Assembly: GCA_029259915.1 (NCBI GenBank)
Contig: JAJDED010000053.1
Location: 1-64,000, forward strand
Length of the DNA: 64,000 nt
Direction of reading: 5' to 3'
DNA from: Planctomycetota bacterium
Lineage (GTDB): Bacteria; Planctomycetota; Planctomycetia; Pirellulales; Lacipirellulaceae
The position numbers and the translations under genes were made by a program. Below are positions 1 to 8,030 of this stretch, in pieces. Position 1 is the first letter of the stretch, and every line of letters begins with the position of its first letter. The notes below the pieces were generated by a model. The model worked only from the letters and a program-made list of their open reading frames with translations, did not search any database and was not told where the DNA came from.

Positions 1-102
1 CAGAAGAAGTGGCGGCTCTTGAATGGTGCTTCCCTATTGCCCGAAGTGATTCAAGGAATCAAGTTCATCGACGGAGAAAAAGAAACCAAGGATGCCGCCT
101 GA
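1..102 (+). pseudogene. C-terminal end of an IS256-like (mutator) transposase, cut by window edge
   Basis: The frame is open from the first base and ends at TGA 100-102. It reads as 33 residues with the core WRLLNGASLLPEVIQGIKF followed by a short charged tail. A WR-LNG-LL-x-V-x-G-x-F pattern is what I recall at the end of IS256/mutator-family transposases. The DDE catalytic part would lie upstream, so I cannot tell whether the element is intact. No terminal inverted repeat is obvious after the stop, but a solitary repeat arm follows at 158-192. It could also be the tail of an unrelated protein. Confidence 0.5.
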
Positions 103-157
103 TTTTCAAAAATTCTCATCCACAGGTTCTTGCAATATCTCCCGGGCCTACTAGCTT

Positions 158-192
158 TCCTTTGTGTCCGTCGTGTCTTTGTGGTTCAATCC
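158..192. repeat. Solitary arm of the cacaaag/cacgaag 9-nt-word palindrome family
   Basis: The sequence tttgtgtccgtcgtgtcttt followed by gtggttcaatcc matches the right arm of the full palindromes at 37534-37664 and 54444-54579. No left arm is present here. It abuts the stop codon (TGA on the minus strand, 186-188) of the small downstream gene. Confidence 0.6.
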
Positions 193-374
193 TTCGGCGA
201 GTCTTGTTCGGTCGCTGCCGTTTCTTTTGCATCGTACTCATCGGTGAGCATCGACGGGCAGACTTCTTGTTCGCCACATTGGGGACAAACCACGCGGATC
301 AGATCGGAACTGCTCAGTTTCAGATCGTGGTCCTGGCAGAGTTGATAAAGTTGCTGCAAGTGTACGCAAGCCAT
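186..374 (-). CDS. Small CxxC protein of unknown function (62 aa)
   Basis: The frame encodes 62 residues beginning MACVHLQQLYQLCQDHDLKL. It has one CPQC pair near residue 30 and further cysteines at residues 3 and 13, so a small metal-binding or redox-sensitive fold is possible. The C-terminal third is acidic and looks disordered. It is transcribed in the same direction as dinG, whose stop lies 68 bp upstream. I do not recognise the family; its length and CxxC resemble short lineage-specific planctomycete proteins. The reading on the opposite strand is less protein-like. Confidence 0.5.
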   Translation of the reverse strand: MACVHLQQLYQLCQDHDLKLSSSDLIRVVCPQCGEQEVCPSMLTDEYDAKETAATEQDSPKD

Positions 375-441
375 AAGAGATCTCCTTTCCGGTTAACCTA
401 TTGCCTTAATATCGTTTTACTTCGTCTTTGGCAACTATTGA

Positions 442-2469
442 TCACGATATCGCTGAAAAGTCCAGTTCCGCGCGGCGACACTTAGGGAGCGATTCCAGGA
501 ACATCTGGCCGTAGTTTTTGGTTTGCACGCGGGGATCGAGTATCACCACACGGCCTTCGTCAGTGCGCGAACGGATCAGTCGGCCGAAGCCTTGTTTGAG
601 TTTGACGATTGCCTCGGGAAGCTGGTATTGCCGAAACGGCTCGCCCCCTTCGGCACGGATGGCTTCGAGCCGCGCTTCGAGCAGCGGTTGGTCGGGCACA
701 CTGAAGGGTAGCTTGGTGATGATCACCAACTGCAGTGCGTCGCCGGCGACGTCGACACCCTGCCAAAAACTGTCGGTCCCCAGCAGCACACTGCGGGGAT
801 TCTGTTTGAACAGTTGCAACATGCGGCTGCGCGGCGTGCCGTCAGATTGGCTCAACAGGTTGAGATTGTTGGCGGAAAGCCAGGGCGCGAGCTTCGACGC
901 GGTGCGGCGCATCATGTCATAACTCGTAAACAGCACAAACGCGCGACCGTCGCTCTCGCGGACGAAGTGCTGGATGATTTTGTCGCAAGCGTGTTGATAT
1001 TCGTCGCGCTGGCTGCTGGGGTCGGGCATGCCGCGCATGGTCACGAGCTCGGCTTGCTGCGAATAATCAAACGGGCTGTCGAGCAGCAGGTCGTTTGCTT
1101 GGACCAACCCAATCCGCTGGCGGAAGAAATCGAACGACGCTTTTTTTCCTACTGCCAGCGTAGCGCTGGTAAGAATCACCGTCGGCACTTTTTGGAACAA
1201 CTGCTCGCGTAGCGCAGGCCCGACGTCAATCGGCGCGGCGGAAAGCGTCATTCGCAGATGACCGCGACGTGTTTTATACGATTCTAGCCAGTAAACGGCG
1301 GAGTCGATCTTTTGTTGATGCCAACAATTCAGCTCGCCGGCCAGGGCCGTCAGCCGATCGTGCGCGGCGATGAAATCTTGTCGCTCGCTGTCGTCTTTTT
1401 GCATGTTGCCGGCGCGTTTCACTTCGCGGGCCAGCGTTAGAAGCTCGCCACTCAGACGGTTTGCCACTGCGGGCGGTTGTTTCACCCGACCGTTGGGCGG
1501 CGCGTGGGCGGTACGCCAATCGACCAGGTCGGCAAAAAACTCGTCGGCAGCCAATCGGCAAACATCAACCTGCTGCTGCAAGTCGCGCAGGTCGTGATGG
1601 ACAAGCAGGCCCTTTTGTGTGCGGTCGTTGTAAAGTCGGCTTAACGTGTAATCGATCTGGCCGCTGGTAAGTCGAATCCCCATGTGATCGGCAGCCACCG
1701 CTTCGACCGTATGTGCTTCATCGAGCACCACCACATCGTAATCGGGCAAGATACTCACGCCCTGACGTCGCAGTGCCAAATCGCTGAAAAACAGCGCGTG
1801 GTTCACCACCATGATCTGCGCGTGCTGCACCCGTCGACGGTCTTGGTAGTAAAAGCATTTTTTATAGGTCGGGCAATTTCGGCCCATGCAATTGCCATGG
1901 TCGCTAGCCACTTCGTCCCACACCTGCGGCATAGGTTGGTAGGGCAAATCGCCGAGCGAGCCGTCGTGGGTGGTTTCGCTCCAGTTGCGCAGCTCGCGAA
2001 GCTGCTCGTCCAATTCGTATTTGTCGAACAGGCTCTTGCCGCGAGTCAATGCGTTTTGCAGTCGGCGCAAGCTCAAATAATTCCGGCGTCCCTTTACTAA
2101 TACTGCGGAAAACTCGCGGGGGATCACGCTGTTCAAGAGCGGCAGATCCTTGCGGATTAGTTGTTCCTGCAGGCTGATGGTGTGGGTGGAAACCACAACG
2201 CGAAACGGTTTTTCAGGGTCGTCGCCCTTTTGTTTTTTTTCGCCCTGCTTTTCAGTTGCCGCGAGGATTGCCGGCGCCAGATAGGCAAAACTTTTACCGA
2301 CGCCCGTGCCGGCTTCGACGACCAGATGTTCTTTCGCCGCGATCGCGCGGGCCACGGCATCGGCCATCGCCAATTGTTGCGGCCGCTGTTCGTACTGCGC
2401 AAGCCGCCGCGCAATCGAACCTTCGGGACCGAGAATATCGTGAGCAGAAAGCGACGCGGAAGTTGGCAT
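442..2469 (-). CDS. dinG: ATP-dependent DNA helicase, DinG/XPD family
   Basis: A superfamily 2 helicase of 675 residues, close to the usual DinG length. Walker A is EAGTGVGKSFAYL near residue 52. Four cysteines in the NCMGRNCPTYKKC stretch plus a neighbour fit the 4Fe-4S cluster domain of XPD-like helicases. The DEAH box is VVLDEAHTVEAVA. Late motifs LTSATL and QGFGRLIRSRTDEGRVVILD (motif VI) are intact. The family unwinds DNA 5'-3' and handles R-loops, forks and damage-induced structures. It starts with ATG 8 bp after the stop of the nucleotidyltransferase-like gene upstream. All key motifs are present, so it should be active. Confidence 0.93.
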   Translation of the reverse strand: MPTSASLSAHDILGPEGSIARRLAQYEQRPQQLAMADAVARAIAAKEHLVVEAGTGVGKSFAYLAPAILAATEKQGEKKQKGDDPEKPFRVVVSTHTISLQEQLIRKDLPLLNSVIPREFSAVLVKGRRNYLSLRRLQNALTRGKSLFDKYELDEQLRELRNWSETTHDGSLGDLPYQPMPQVWDEVASDHGNCMGRNCPTYKKCFYYQDRRRVQHAQIMVVNHALFFSDLALRRQGVSILPDYDVVVLDEAHTVEAVAADHMGIRLTSGQIDYTLSRLYNDRTQKGLLVHHDLRDLQQQVDVCRLAADEFFADLVDWRTAHAPPNGRVKQPPAVANRLSGELLTLAREVKRAGNMQKDDSERQDFIAAHDRLTALAGELNCWHQQKIDSAVYWLESYKTRRGHLRMTLSAAPIDVGPALREQLFQKVPTVILTSATLAVGKKASFDFFRQRIGLVQANDLLLDSPFDYSQQAELVTMRGMPDPSSQRDEYQHACDKIIQHFVRESDGRAFVLFTSYDMMRRTASKLAPWLSANNLNLLSQSDGTPRSRMLQLFKQNPRSVLLGTDSFWQGVDVAGDALQLVIITKLPFSVPDQPLLEARLEAIRAEGGEPFRQYQLPEAIVKLKQGFGRLIRSRTDEGRVVILDPRVQTKNYGQMFLESLPKCRRAELDFSAIS

Positions 2470-2476
2470 GGATCAA

Positions 2477-3043
2477 TTACTCGGCTAGACTGTCGCGCAA
2501 TTGACAAAGTCGATCGATAGTTTCTGGAGATTCTTTTAGCTCGCAGAGAGGTGTCAGTTCACCCAGAATGAGCGGCCAATCAAGAACGTCTCCTTGCCGC
2601 ACAAGAATGCCCTCGACATCCACCCAGTCCTGAGGCCGGCCCGCAAATGCTTTCAAGACAACCATGTCTTCAGCCGAAGCCGTAAGAAGTATCGCGTCCT
2701 GTCCAAAGTCGAACTCGGTCGCACGCAAAATTACATGCTCCTCAAATGGCAAGCCACCTAATGCAATGTCGAGGCCAACGCCATTGGCAGCTTGCAATAA
2801 TAATACGCGGTTTTGAATCGCAAATTCTTTCGGATTACTAATCCGTGACTGGAATTCTCCAAGCAAAACGTCAATACAATCATCTTCCTCGCCGAATTCC
2901 GTCAGTAAAGTGGCGTCTACATCCAGGGTAGTTCTAGGCTCTCCCCAACGAGCCAAGGCGATACCGCCAATAATACTAAATGACCACTGCCTTGATTGGA
3001 TGAATGACTGAAGCTCTACAGCAGCCTCCAATACCTCATTCAT
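2477..3043 (-). CDS. Nucleotidyltransferase-like protein (AbiEii/DUF6036-type), possible toxin
   Basis: The 188-residue protein carries an early IIGGIALARWGEPRTTLDVD segment, the G-G...D-x-D arrangement of minimal nucleotidyltransferases such as AbiEii-type toxins and MNT proteins. A later DIALGGLPFEE could supply the third acidic residue. The middle and C-terminal parts (ASAEDMVVLKAFAGRPQDWVD) resemble DUF6036/AbiEii proteins that recognise a bound substrate. It overlaps by 4 bp the upstream 71-residue gene, an arrangement typical of toxin-antitoxin or translationally coupled pairs. Base composition is AT-richer than neighbouring housekeeping genes, which hints at an accessory origin. The function is inferred from the fold only. 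Confidence 0.65.
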   Translation of the reverse strand: MNEVLEAAVELQSFIQSRQWSFSIIGGIALARWGEPRTTLDVDATLLTEFGEEDDCIDVLLGEFQSRISNPKEFAIQNRVLLLQAANGVGLDIALGGLPFEEHVILRATEFDFGQDAILLTASAEDMVVLKAFAGRPQDWVDVEGILVRQGDVLDWPLILGELTPLCELKESPETIDRLCQLRDSLAE

Positions 3044-3255
3044 CGGCGCGCTTTCTGAAAGAAACGTTGTTGTTCGATCAGGCCGCTTTTGTAACGATTT
3101 TTCTGTTTTCTACTTCCAAGACCAAAGAGAGTTTGGACTTGCTTCTGGCAATCCTCATGGCTTAGGTTACGCAGCTCCTCACGGCGAATCTTCTCCAGCG
3201 CAGGGCCTGCCTTTTTCCAGCGTTCGACAAATTCGCGGGCTTCTTCGTTCGTCAT
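3040..3255 (-). CDS. Small basic/helical protein paired with the nucleotidyltransferase-like gene
   Basis: The 71-residue protein begins MTNEEAREFVERWKKAGPAL and is predicted almost wholly helical, with a basic C-terminus (SRKQKNRYKSGLIEQQRFF). It ends in an ATGA overlap with the nucleotidyltransferase-like gene, so the two are probably co-translated. Small helical partners of AbiEii-like proteins often act as antitoxins or specificity subunits; this is an inference from layout. I see no clear DNA-binding helix-turn-helix. Confidence 0.6.
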   Translation of the reverse strand: MTNEEAREFVERWKKAGPALEKIRREELRNLSHEDCQKQVQTLFGLGSRKQKNRYKSGLIEQQRFFQKARR

Positions 3256-3289
3256 GAGTATCCTTGGACGGCTTACATGTTAGCCGATT

Positions 3290-3688
3290 CTATGTTGCGT
3301 AGTCGTTTCGCTGGTCAGGGTCGTCGGAAAGATATTCTACAAACTCCCACTCGATGTCGTCTGTGTCGTGAAAGTACCTTCGTTTTCGATGCGGATGAGA
3401 AGGAGCAATGATGCCCTCGTGAAAACCTGCTTCCAGTAATCTGTCTGCCAGCGAATCGACATCATCGACCACATTGCCAAGGTGGTTGAGAGGCCCACCC
3501 GCCGTATCTCTTTTGCTTGATTCGTTCAGAGCAAGATACGTGTCGTCGGTGCCGATGTGTACCCACGGCCGACCGTCGACTGAGCCACTTCCACGAACTT
3601 TGAATTCTGGGAAGGCTGCTGTCAAGAATCGGGCCGTTTCCTCAATGCTGAGAACGGTGAGGTTCGCATGCTCCAAGATTGTAGCCAT
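3290..3688 (-). CDS. VOC (glyoxalase/bleomycin-resistance fold) family protein
   Basis: A single 132-residue unit with the two beta-alpha-beta-beta-beta modules of the vicinal oxygen chelate fold. The first module starts LEHANLTVLSIEETARFLTA; the second is NHLGNVVDDVDSLADRLLEA and ends FHDTDDIEWEFVEY. His (in LEHAN), His (in LNHLG) and the late Glu (EFVEY) are plausible metal ligands. The family includes glyoxalases, dioxygenases and antibiotic-binding proteins, so the substrate cannot be assigned. It lies 9 bp downstream of thiG's stop and may be read through from it. Confidence 0.75.
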   Translation of the reverse strand: MATILEHANLTVLSIEETARFLTAAFPEFKVRGSGSVDGRPWVHIGTDDTYLALNESSKRDTAGGPLNHLGNVVDDVDSLADRLLEAGFHEGIIAPSHPHRKRRYFHDTDDIEWEFVEYLSDDPDQRNDYAT

Positions 3689-3697
3689 GGATTCATT

Positions 3698-4534
3698 CTA
3701 CCGTGGTTTGGCAGTAATGGCACCCTCGTCGGGGCTGCTGGCGGTGGCGTAGAGTTTTTTGGGGATTCGGCCAGCCAGGTAGGCCAATCGGCCCGCCTCG
3801 ACACCCAGACGCATCGCGTCGGCCATGGCGAGCGGGTCGCGCGCGTGTGCGATGCCTGTGTTCAATAGCACGCCATCGACTCCCAATTCCATCGCCTGGG
3901 TCACGTCGCTGGCGGTGCCGACGCCGGCGTCGACGATTACTGGATAGTCGGGATCGTCTTCTTTAAGATATTCCAGACAGATGCGAATGTTGTTGGGGTT
4001 GAGCACCCCCTGCCCAGAGCCAATGGGGCTGCCGGCGGGCATCACGCTGGTTGCTCCTGCTTGTTTAAGACGCCGGGCAATGATCGGGTCGTCGGTCGAG
4101 TAGCAGAGCACCTGAAAACCTTCGGCCACCAATTGCTCGGTCGCTTCGATGGTGGCCACGGGGTCGGGCAGCAATGTTTTGGTGTCGCTCAATACTTCGA
4201 GCTTCACCCAATCGGCCCCGGGGTTTTCCAAACCGAGCAGAATTTCGCGGCCAAGCCGAGCCACGCGCACCGCATCTTCGGCATTGAAACAGCCTGCCGT
4301 GTTGGGTAGCAACGTGTATCGGCTGGTGTCGATGAAATCGAGCAAGTTGTTGCCCTCGGAGTCAATCAATCGTTCCCGCCGCACGGCGACGGTAATGCAA
4401 TCGGTGCCCGAACGCTCGAGCGATTGCTGCATGAGTTCGTAGTTGGCGTACTTGCCCGTGCCGACGACTAGCCGACTGCTGAGCGTGTGGGTGCCAATTG
4501 TGAGTCCCTGTTCGGTGCTAATGTCTGTTGCCAT
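3698..4534 (-). CDS. thiG: Thiazole synthase ThiG
   Basis: ThiG forms the thiazole phosphate of thiamine from 1-deoxyxylulose 5-phosphate, dehydroglycine and the ThiS thiocarboxylate. The sequence has the typical start ([18 protein letters not shown]), the [10 protein letters not shown] segment whose lysine makes the imine with the sugar phosphate, and the phosphate-binding loops [16 protein letters not shown] and [10 protein letters not shown]. Its length of 278 aa is normal for the family, with a short extra C-terminal tail. thiS lies upstream in the same orientation, separated by 167 bp of repeat-rich spacer, so thiS and thiG probably form a split operon. No TPP riboswitch is visible in either leader. 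Confidence 0.95.
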   Translation of the reverse strand: MATDISTEQGLTIGTHTLSSRLVVGTGKYANYELMQQSLERSGTDCITVAVRRERLIDSEGNNLLDFIDTSRYTLLPNTAGCFNAEDAVRVARLGREILLGLENPGADWVKLEVLSDTKTLLPDPVATIEATEQLVAEGFQVLCYSTDDPIIARRLKQAGATSVMPAGSPIGSGQGVLNPNNIRICLEYLKEDDPDYPVIVDAGVGTASDVTQAMELGVDGVLLNTGIAHARDPLAMADAMRLGVEAGRLAYLAGRIPKKLYATASSPDEGAITAKPR

Positions 4535-4575
4535 AATTTTCTTCTGCTGGATAAGAAAGTGAAATTGTACGCACC

Positions 4576-4713
4576 GGCGACTCGTAGAGTCGCGGCTATT
4601 TCTTGGCTGTTAGCTTTTAGCGATTAGCTGTTAGCAATTTGATCTGGCTCTTAGCTCTCATTCTGGCTCTAGTCCCTAGACTCTTGTCTCTCGATCCTCC
4701 CTCATCCTCCTCC
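4576..4713. repeat. 7-nt-word repeats (tagctgt/tagcgat) and pyrimidine words between thiS and thiG
   Basis: The spacer holds a perfect 7-bp hairpin (gcgactcgtagagtcgc, about 4577-4593), then a run of tagc words (gttagcttttagcgattag, about 4610-4629) and a pyrimidine tract with words ctagtccctagactc and ctctcgatcctccctc. Similar words recur at 14027-14060, 21369-21390, 21711-21734 and 47640-47700. Confidence 0.6.
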
Positions 4714-4902
4714 GACAAGTGTTACCACTTCCAAACGGTCGTCGGCCGAAAGTCCGGTGTCGGCGTGTTCGCCGCGGGGGACTAGCTGCAGGTTGCATTC
4801 GACGGCGAGCGAGCGCGGGTCGAGTTCCAGTTCGGCAAGCAATTGGGCAATGGTTGTGCCGGGCTGAACTTCGCGCGGTTTGCCGTTGATGTGAATTTGC
4901 AT
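4702..4902 (-). CDS. thiS: Sulfur carrier protein ThiS
   Basis: The 66-residue ubiquitin-like protein begins MQIHINGKPREVQPGTTIAQ and ends LEVVTLVGGG. The C-terminal Gly-Gly is adenylated and converted to a thiocarboxylate that delivers sulfur to ThiG. Length and terminus are standard; an extra third glycine at the end also occurs in other bacterial ThiS proteins. It is transcribed toward thiG. The purine-rich GGGGGAGGATGA end of the gene merges with a downstream pyrimidine-word tract (as read on the plus strand). Confidence 0.92.
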   Translation of the reverse strand: MQIHINGKPREVQPGTTIAQLLAELELDPRSLAVECNLQLVPRGEHADTGLSADDRLEVVTLVGGG

Positions 4903-4972
4903 GTTTCGTTCCTAATGCTTTGTCTTACATCTATGTTTTGGTTTTGCCAAAGCACTAATTATCAAAAAGTGT

Positions 4973-5118
4973 AAACCGCCAAGGACGCCAAGATCGCCAA
5001 GGAACTGTTTTATTAATTCCTTAAGGCCTTGCCTTCAGTTGCTTTCGGTGTCGGTTCGTTTGCATAGACAATGGATTTCCCCGGTATTTCTTGGCGTCCT
5101 TGGCGCTCTTGGCGGTTT
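4973..5118. repeat. Palindromic element, cgccaagg 9-nt-word family, copy 1
   Basis: The left arm at about 4973-5004 reads accgccaaggacgccaagat then cgccaagg. The right arm at about 5088-5118 is the imperfect reverse complement (ttggcgtccttggcgctctt). The arms are periodic at 9 nt. The centre (tcggttcgtttgcatagaca, then gatttcccc) matches the centre of the element at 60526-60664, so the whole unit is one repeat family and not just similar arms. Confidence 0.85.
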
Positions 5119-5129
5119 TTTTTATTTTA

Positions 5130-5654
5130 TTATTCGTCGCGAACAAAGGTGGTGCGGATCGAACCGCCGCCCAGATTGACGAATCCGCCTGACTGCGGTT
5201 TGCCGGCGGCGTGCAGGCTTGCATTCCAGGGCAAGGCGTAAGCGTAAACCTGACCACTGCTAGCCTCGGCAATATAAATGAGACTTTGCCCCAGTTGCGA
5301 ATTGCCTCGGCCGCGCGGCAAGTCGACCAGCCCGGTAACCATCAAGTATTTGGGGTTCTTGGTTCCGCCACCGAAATCGCCTTGGATGTTGTACTCGAAA
5401 AATGCGGTAAAGGTACCCGTCTTACGGCTGATGACTGCCGCACGGAGATCGCCCGTGAGAAAGTCGAGAAAGTAAAGCGCTTCGATTCCCTCGTCGATAA
5501 ACCCGGTGGCAATGGCAAAGTTGTCGACGCCTTGGGTCGCGGTGGCATAGGCCGGGCGAGTTTCTCCCATGCCGAACCAGCCGGCTGACAACACCACTCC
5601 CACAAAAAGTCCCAACACCATCATCGCCGCTTGATTGCAAAATCGGTCGACCAT
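5130..5654 (-). CDS. Secreted or membrane-anchored protein of unknown function (174 aa)
   Basis: An N-terminal hydrophobic segment (AMMVLGLFVGVVLSAGWF, about residues 10-28) fits a signal anchor or signal peptide. The mature part (ATQGVDNFAIATGFIDEGIE, later YFLDFLTGDLRAAVISRKTG) has several beta-strand-like blocks in which residues FLTG-D-RAAV and GQVYAYALPW recall a single repeated blade-like unit. I recognise it only as the kind of short conserved secreted protein seen in Pirellulales-like genomes. It stands alone between two repeat-filled spacers. No enzymatic motif is visible. Confidence 0.6.
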   Translation of the reverse strand: MVDRFCNQAAMMVLGLFVGVVLSAGWFGMGETRPAYATATQGVDNFAIATGFIDEGIEALYFLDFLTGDLRAAVISRKTGTFTAFFEYNIQGDFGGGTKNPKYLMVTGLVDLPRGRGNSQLGQSLIYIAEASSGQVYAYALPWNASLHAAGKPQSGGFVNLGGGSIRTTFVRDE

Positions 5655-5747
5655 CGGTCTCTTCTCCCATGCAAGGACGCAAACGAAAATCGCCCCGAGG
5701 GACGATCCCTAAGCAGTGCATCCTACCGATTCTGAGGGAGAGAATCT

Positions 5748-5861
5748 AGCAGGAGGAGGGGATAAGGGGGAATGCTGAAGGGGAAAGTGGAAGGGGGAAT
5801 GGGGAGGGCGGATTTTTTTCCGAATGATTCTCTGTTGTTCAGCAATCAGAAATCAGCAATC
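5748..5861. repeat. Purine-word tract plus atcagca 7-nt-word repeat
   Basis: From about 5748 to 5815 the plus strand is almost pure purine, with words gaggggataaggggg, gaaagtggaagggggaat. This resembles the reverse complement of the tract at 41705-41770 (cccctttccactttcgc). From 5838 to 5861 the words atcagca, atcagaa, atcagca repeat at 7 nt, as in the palindrome at 20383-20465. The tract ends next to the stop of the metallopeptidase gene. Confidence 0.55.
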
Positions 5862-5868
5862 TCACCGC

Positions 5869-6543
5869 TCAGTCTCGGCCTGAGTAACGCATGATGTAGT
5901 AGAGTAGCGTGAGGACGGCTTGGAGTGTGCCGGCTACGTAGGTCCAGGCGGCGGCGTTGAGGACGCGGTTGACGTACACCATGTCCTGGTCCGCGACGAT
6001 GCCGTGGTCGACTAGCAGGAGCTTGGCCCGCGAACTGGCGTTGAATTCCACCGGCAGATTCACCAATTGAAAAACCACCACACAGGCAAACGCGGCAATG
6101 CCCAAGAGGATCAACGGCTCGAACTGAAAAATGAAACCGCCGATGAGCATAAACATGCTGGCATTGCCACCAAACGTTGCGGCGGGGACCGCGGCGTTGC
6201 GCACCACGAGCGGTGCGTAGTTGTGTGCGTCTTGCAATGCGTGGCCTGCTTCGTGCGCGGCAATGCCTACCGCTGCGCACGAGCGGGTGTTGTACACTTC
6301 CTGGCTCAAGCGTAGCACTTTGGCGCGTGGGTCGTAATGATCTGAAAGTTGTCCGGGGATTTGCTCGATCGCAACGTTCTGCAATCCGGCTGCATCGAGA
6401 ATATGCCGCGCAGCGCCGGCGCCGCTCAATGGCACAGCCACCTTTTGCGCCTGTGCAAACGTACTCTTCACGCGCATTTGCGCCCAAAACGCCAGCAACA
6501 ATGCGGGTGCGATGTATAGAAAGTAGGCAGGGTCAAAAAACAT
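5869..6543 (-). CDS. YugP-type neutral zinc metallopeptidase, membrane-bound
   Basis: The protein has an N-terminal membrane segment (AYFLYIAPALLLAFWAQMRV), the zinc-binding motif AAHEAGHALQDA near residue 110, and three further hydrophobic helices (about residues 120-140, 150-170 and near the end). This is the layout of the YugP/PF04298 neutral zinc metallopeptidases, which are integral membrane proteins. The longest frame begins with TTG, but the ATG at 6543 has GAGG nine bases upstream and gives the normal MFFDPAYFLYIAP start, so I chose it. Substrates are unknown. It is monocistronic. Confidence 0.88.
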   Translation of the reverse strand: MFFDPAYFLYIAPALLLAFWAQMRVKSTFAQAQKVAVPLSGAGAARHILDAAGLQNVAIEQIPGQLSDHYDPRAKVLRLSQEVYNTRSCAAVGIAAHEAGHALQDAHNYAPLVVRNAAVPAATFGGNASMFMLIGGFIFQFEPLILLGIAAFACVVVFQLVNLPVEFNASSRAKLLLVDHGIVADQDMVYVNRVLNAAAWTYVAGTLQAVLTLLYYIMRYSGRD

Positions 6544-6778
6544 CGTGATCAACCTCTCGATTTTTTAGTCGCTTGGTAATTCTAATCCTAACCACGGCCG
6601 GGAGGCCGTCGGTCCATCGCCTTCCGGCGACGGCTATAAAGGGAAACAGAATAAAAGCGGAACTGAATAATGGTTCGTTAGTCTTCTACGCGAAATGCTA
6701 CCGATTGGTTCGCTGCCGGGCAAGGCGAACGGATCGGCTACAATACTAGCCTATTCGTCATACGGGGCGGAATCTTGC

Positions 6779-7915
6779 TTACCCCCCGACGGCAATTGGC
6801 TCGCCCGCGTGCCAGTGGGTTCCTTCGCGTTCGACGTGGCGGTAGAGCGTGTCCCGTTCGACTGGCTCGCGGCCTGTTTCTTCGATCAGTCGGCGAATGT
6901 CTTCGACGCTCAACACTTCTGGCGTTTCGGCCCCAGCGTCGTGGTAGATCAGCTCATGCCGCACCGTGCCGTCGATGTCGTCGGCACCGTAGGAAAGGGC
7001 CACCTGTGCTGTGCCGACGCCGAGCATGATCCAATACGCTTTTACGTGCGGCACGTTGTCGAGCATCAGTCGGCTGACGGCCATGGTGCGCAAATCCATC
7101 GCAGCCAACGGCTTGGTGATGTGACTCAGCCCTGTGTTGTCGGGATGAAACGCCAGTGGAATAAATGTCTGCAGGCCGCCGGTTTCGTCCTGCAATTCGC
7201 GCAGTCGTACGAGATGATCGATCCGGTGGTACGCATTTTCGAGATGCCCGTAGAGCATCGTGCAATTGGAGCGCAGGCCAAGCTCGTGCGCGGTGCGATG
7301 CGTTTCGAACCAACGACTGGCGTCGGCCTTGTGTTCGCAAATCTGGTTGCGGACTTCGGGATGAAAAATCTCGGCCCCGCCGCCGGGCAAACTGCCCAGT
7401 CCTGCTTCGATCATGTCTTCGAGCACCCACCGGATCGGTTTGTTGGTGAGCCGGGCAAACCAATCGATCTCCACCGGTGTCCATGCTTTGAGGTGCAACG
7501 ACGGAAACGATTCGTGAAGCAGGCTGATGACGTTGCGGTACTGATCGTAGTTGGCTTGATGATGCAGTCCGCCGACGATGTGCATTTCGGTGCTGCCGGC
7601 GTCGACGGCTTCTTGCCCGCGGGCAACGATTTGTTCGTCGCTCATCCAATAGCCTTTTGCGTCGCGCAGGTCGGCGCGAAAAGCGCAGAACGTGCAGCGA
7701 TAGACGCAGACGTTGGTCGGATTCAAATGCGTGTTGATGTTGTAGTAGGCAAAGTTGCCATTCTTGCGCTCGCGAACCAGATTGGCCAATTCGCCCAATT
7801 CGGAGAGCGGCACCTCCGGCGACCAGAGCAACAATCCCTCGTCAAACGAAAGCCGCTCGGCAGCTTCGACTTTGTCGCGAATTGGTTTCAGGATTGGTGT
7901 GGAGGTGCGAAGCAT
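6779..7915 (-). CDS. mqnE: Aminofutalosine synthase MqnE (radical SAM)
   Basis: MqnE adds SAM's adenosyl radical to the chorismate-derived enolpyruvyl benzoate to give aminofutalosine, a step of the futalosine menaquinone pathway. The radical-SAM cluster motif is CVYRCTFCAF (CxxxCxxC) near residue 70, preceded by YYNINTHLNPTNV. The sections MHIVGGLHHQANYDQYRNVI and SLPGGGAEIFHPEVR are typical of the MqnC/MqnE group. ATG 7915 (MLRTSTPILKPIRDKV) is preferred: the extra 21 residues of the longest frame (PRSSLLTPRSS) are translated from a palindromic repeat. It is the last gene of a minus-strand group ubiE-ubiX-ubiA-mqnE. Confidence 0.9.
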   Translation of the reverse strand: MLRTSTPILKPIRDKVEAAERLSFDEGLLLWSPEVPLSELGELANLVRERKNGNFAYYNINTHLNPTNVCVYRCTFCAFRADLRDAKGYWMSDEQIVARGQEAVDAGSTEMHIVGGLHHQANYDQYRNVISLLHESFPSLHLKAWTPVEIDWFARLTNKPIRWVLEDMIEAGLGSLPGGGAEIFHPEVRNQICEHKADASRWFETHRTAHELGLRSNCTMLYGHLENAYHRIDHLVRLRELQDETGGLQTFIPLAFHPDNTGLSHITKPLAAMDLRTMAVSRLMLDNVPHVKAYWIMLGVGTAQVALSYGADDIDGTVRHELIYHDAGAETPEVLSVEDIRRLIEETGREPVERDTLYRHVEREGTHWHAGEPIAVGG

Positions 7916-7917
7916 TG

Positions 7918-8030
7918 GGGAGGAGCGAGGGGTTAGGAGTGAGGATCGAGGGTTTGGGGGCGAGGAGTGAGTCTTCAAGCACTCCCCCCCTCGCTCCTAA
8001 ATCCTAACTCTTCGCCCCTCATTTATCTAG
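7918..8030. repeat. Purine-arm/pyrimidine-arm palindrome (ctcgctc words) between mqnE and ubiA-like gene
   Basis: The left half (about 7918-7977) is purine-rich with words ggagcgaggggttaggagtg; the right half (about 7979-8025) is its imperfect reverse complement (ccctcgctcctaaatcctaa). Word length is about 7 nt. It fills the whole 103-bp gap and overlaps the first codons of the longest mqnE frame and the end of the ubiA-like gene. Related tracts lie at 9805-9840, 42128-42170, 53024-53045 and 53322-53360. Confidence 0.75.

Noticed and set aside
4535-5129. TPP riboswitch in front of thiS or thiG
   Set aside because: No recognisable THI-box segments were found in either leader; the conserved-looking DNA there belongs to palindromic repeats.
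6695-7936. Long plus-strand open frame (413 codons) opposite mqnE
   Set aside because: It is the antisense shadow of a clear radical-SAM gene and shows no domain pattern; long antisense frames are common in GC-rich genes.
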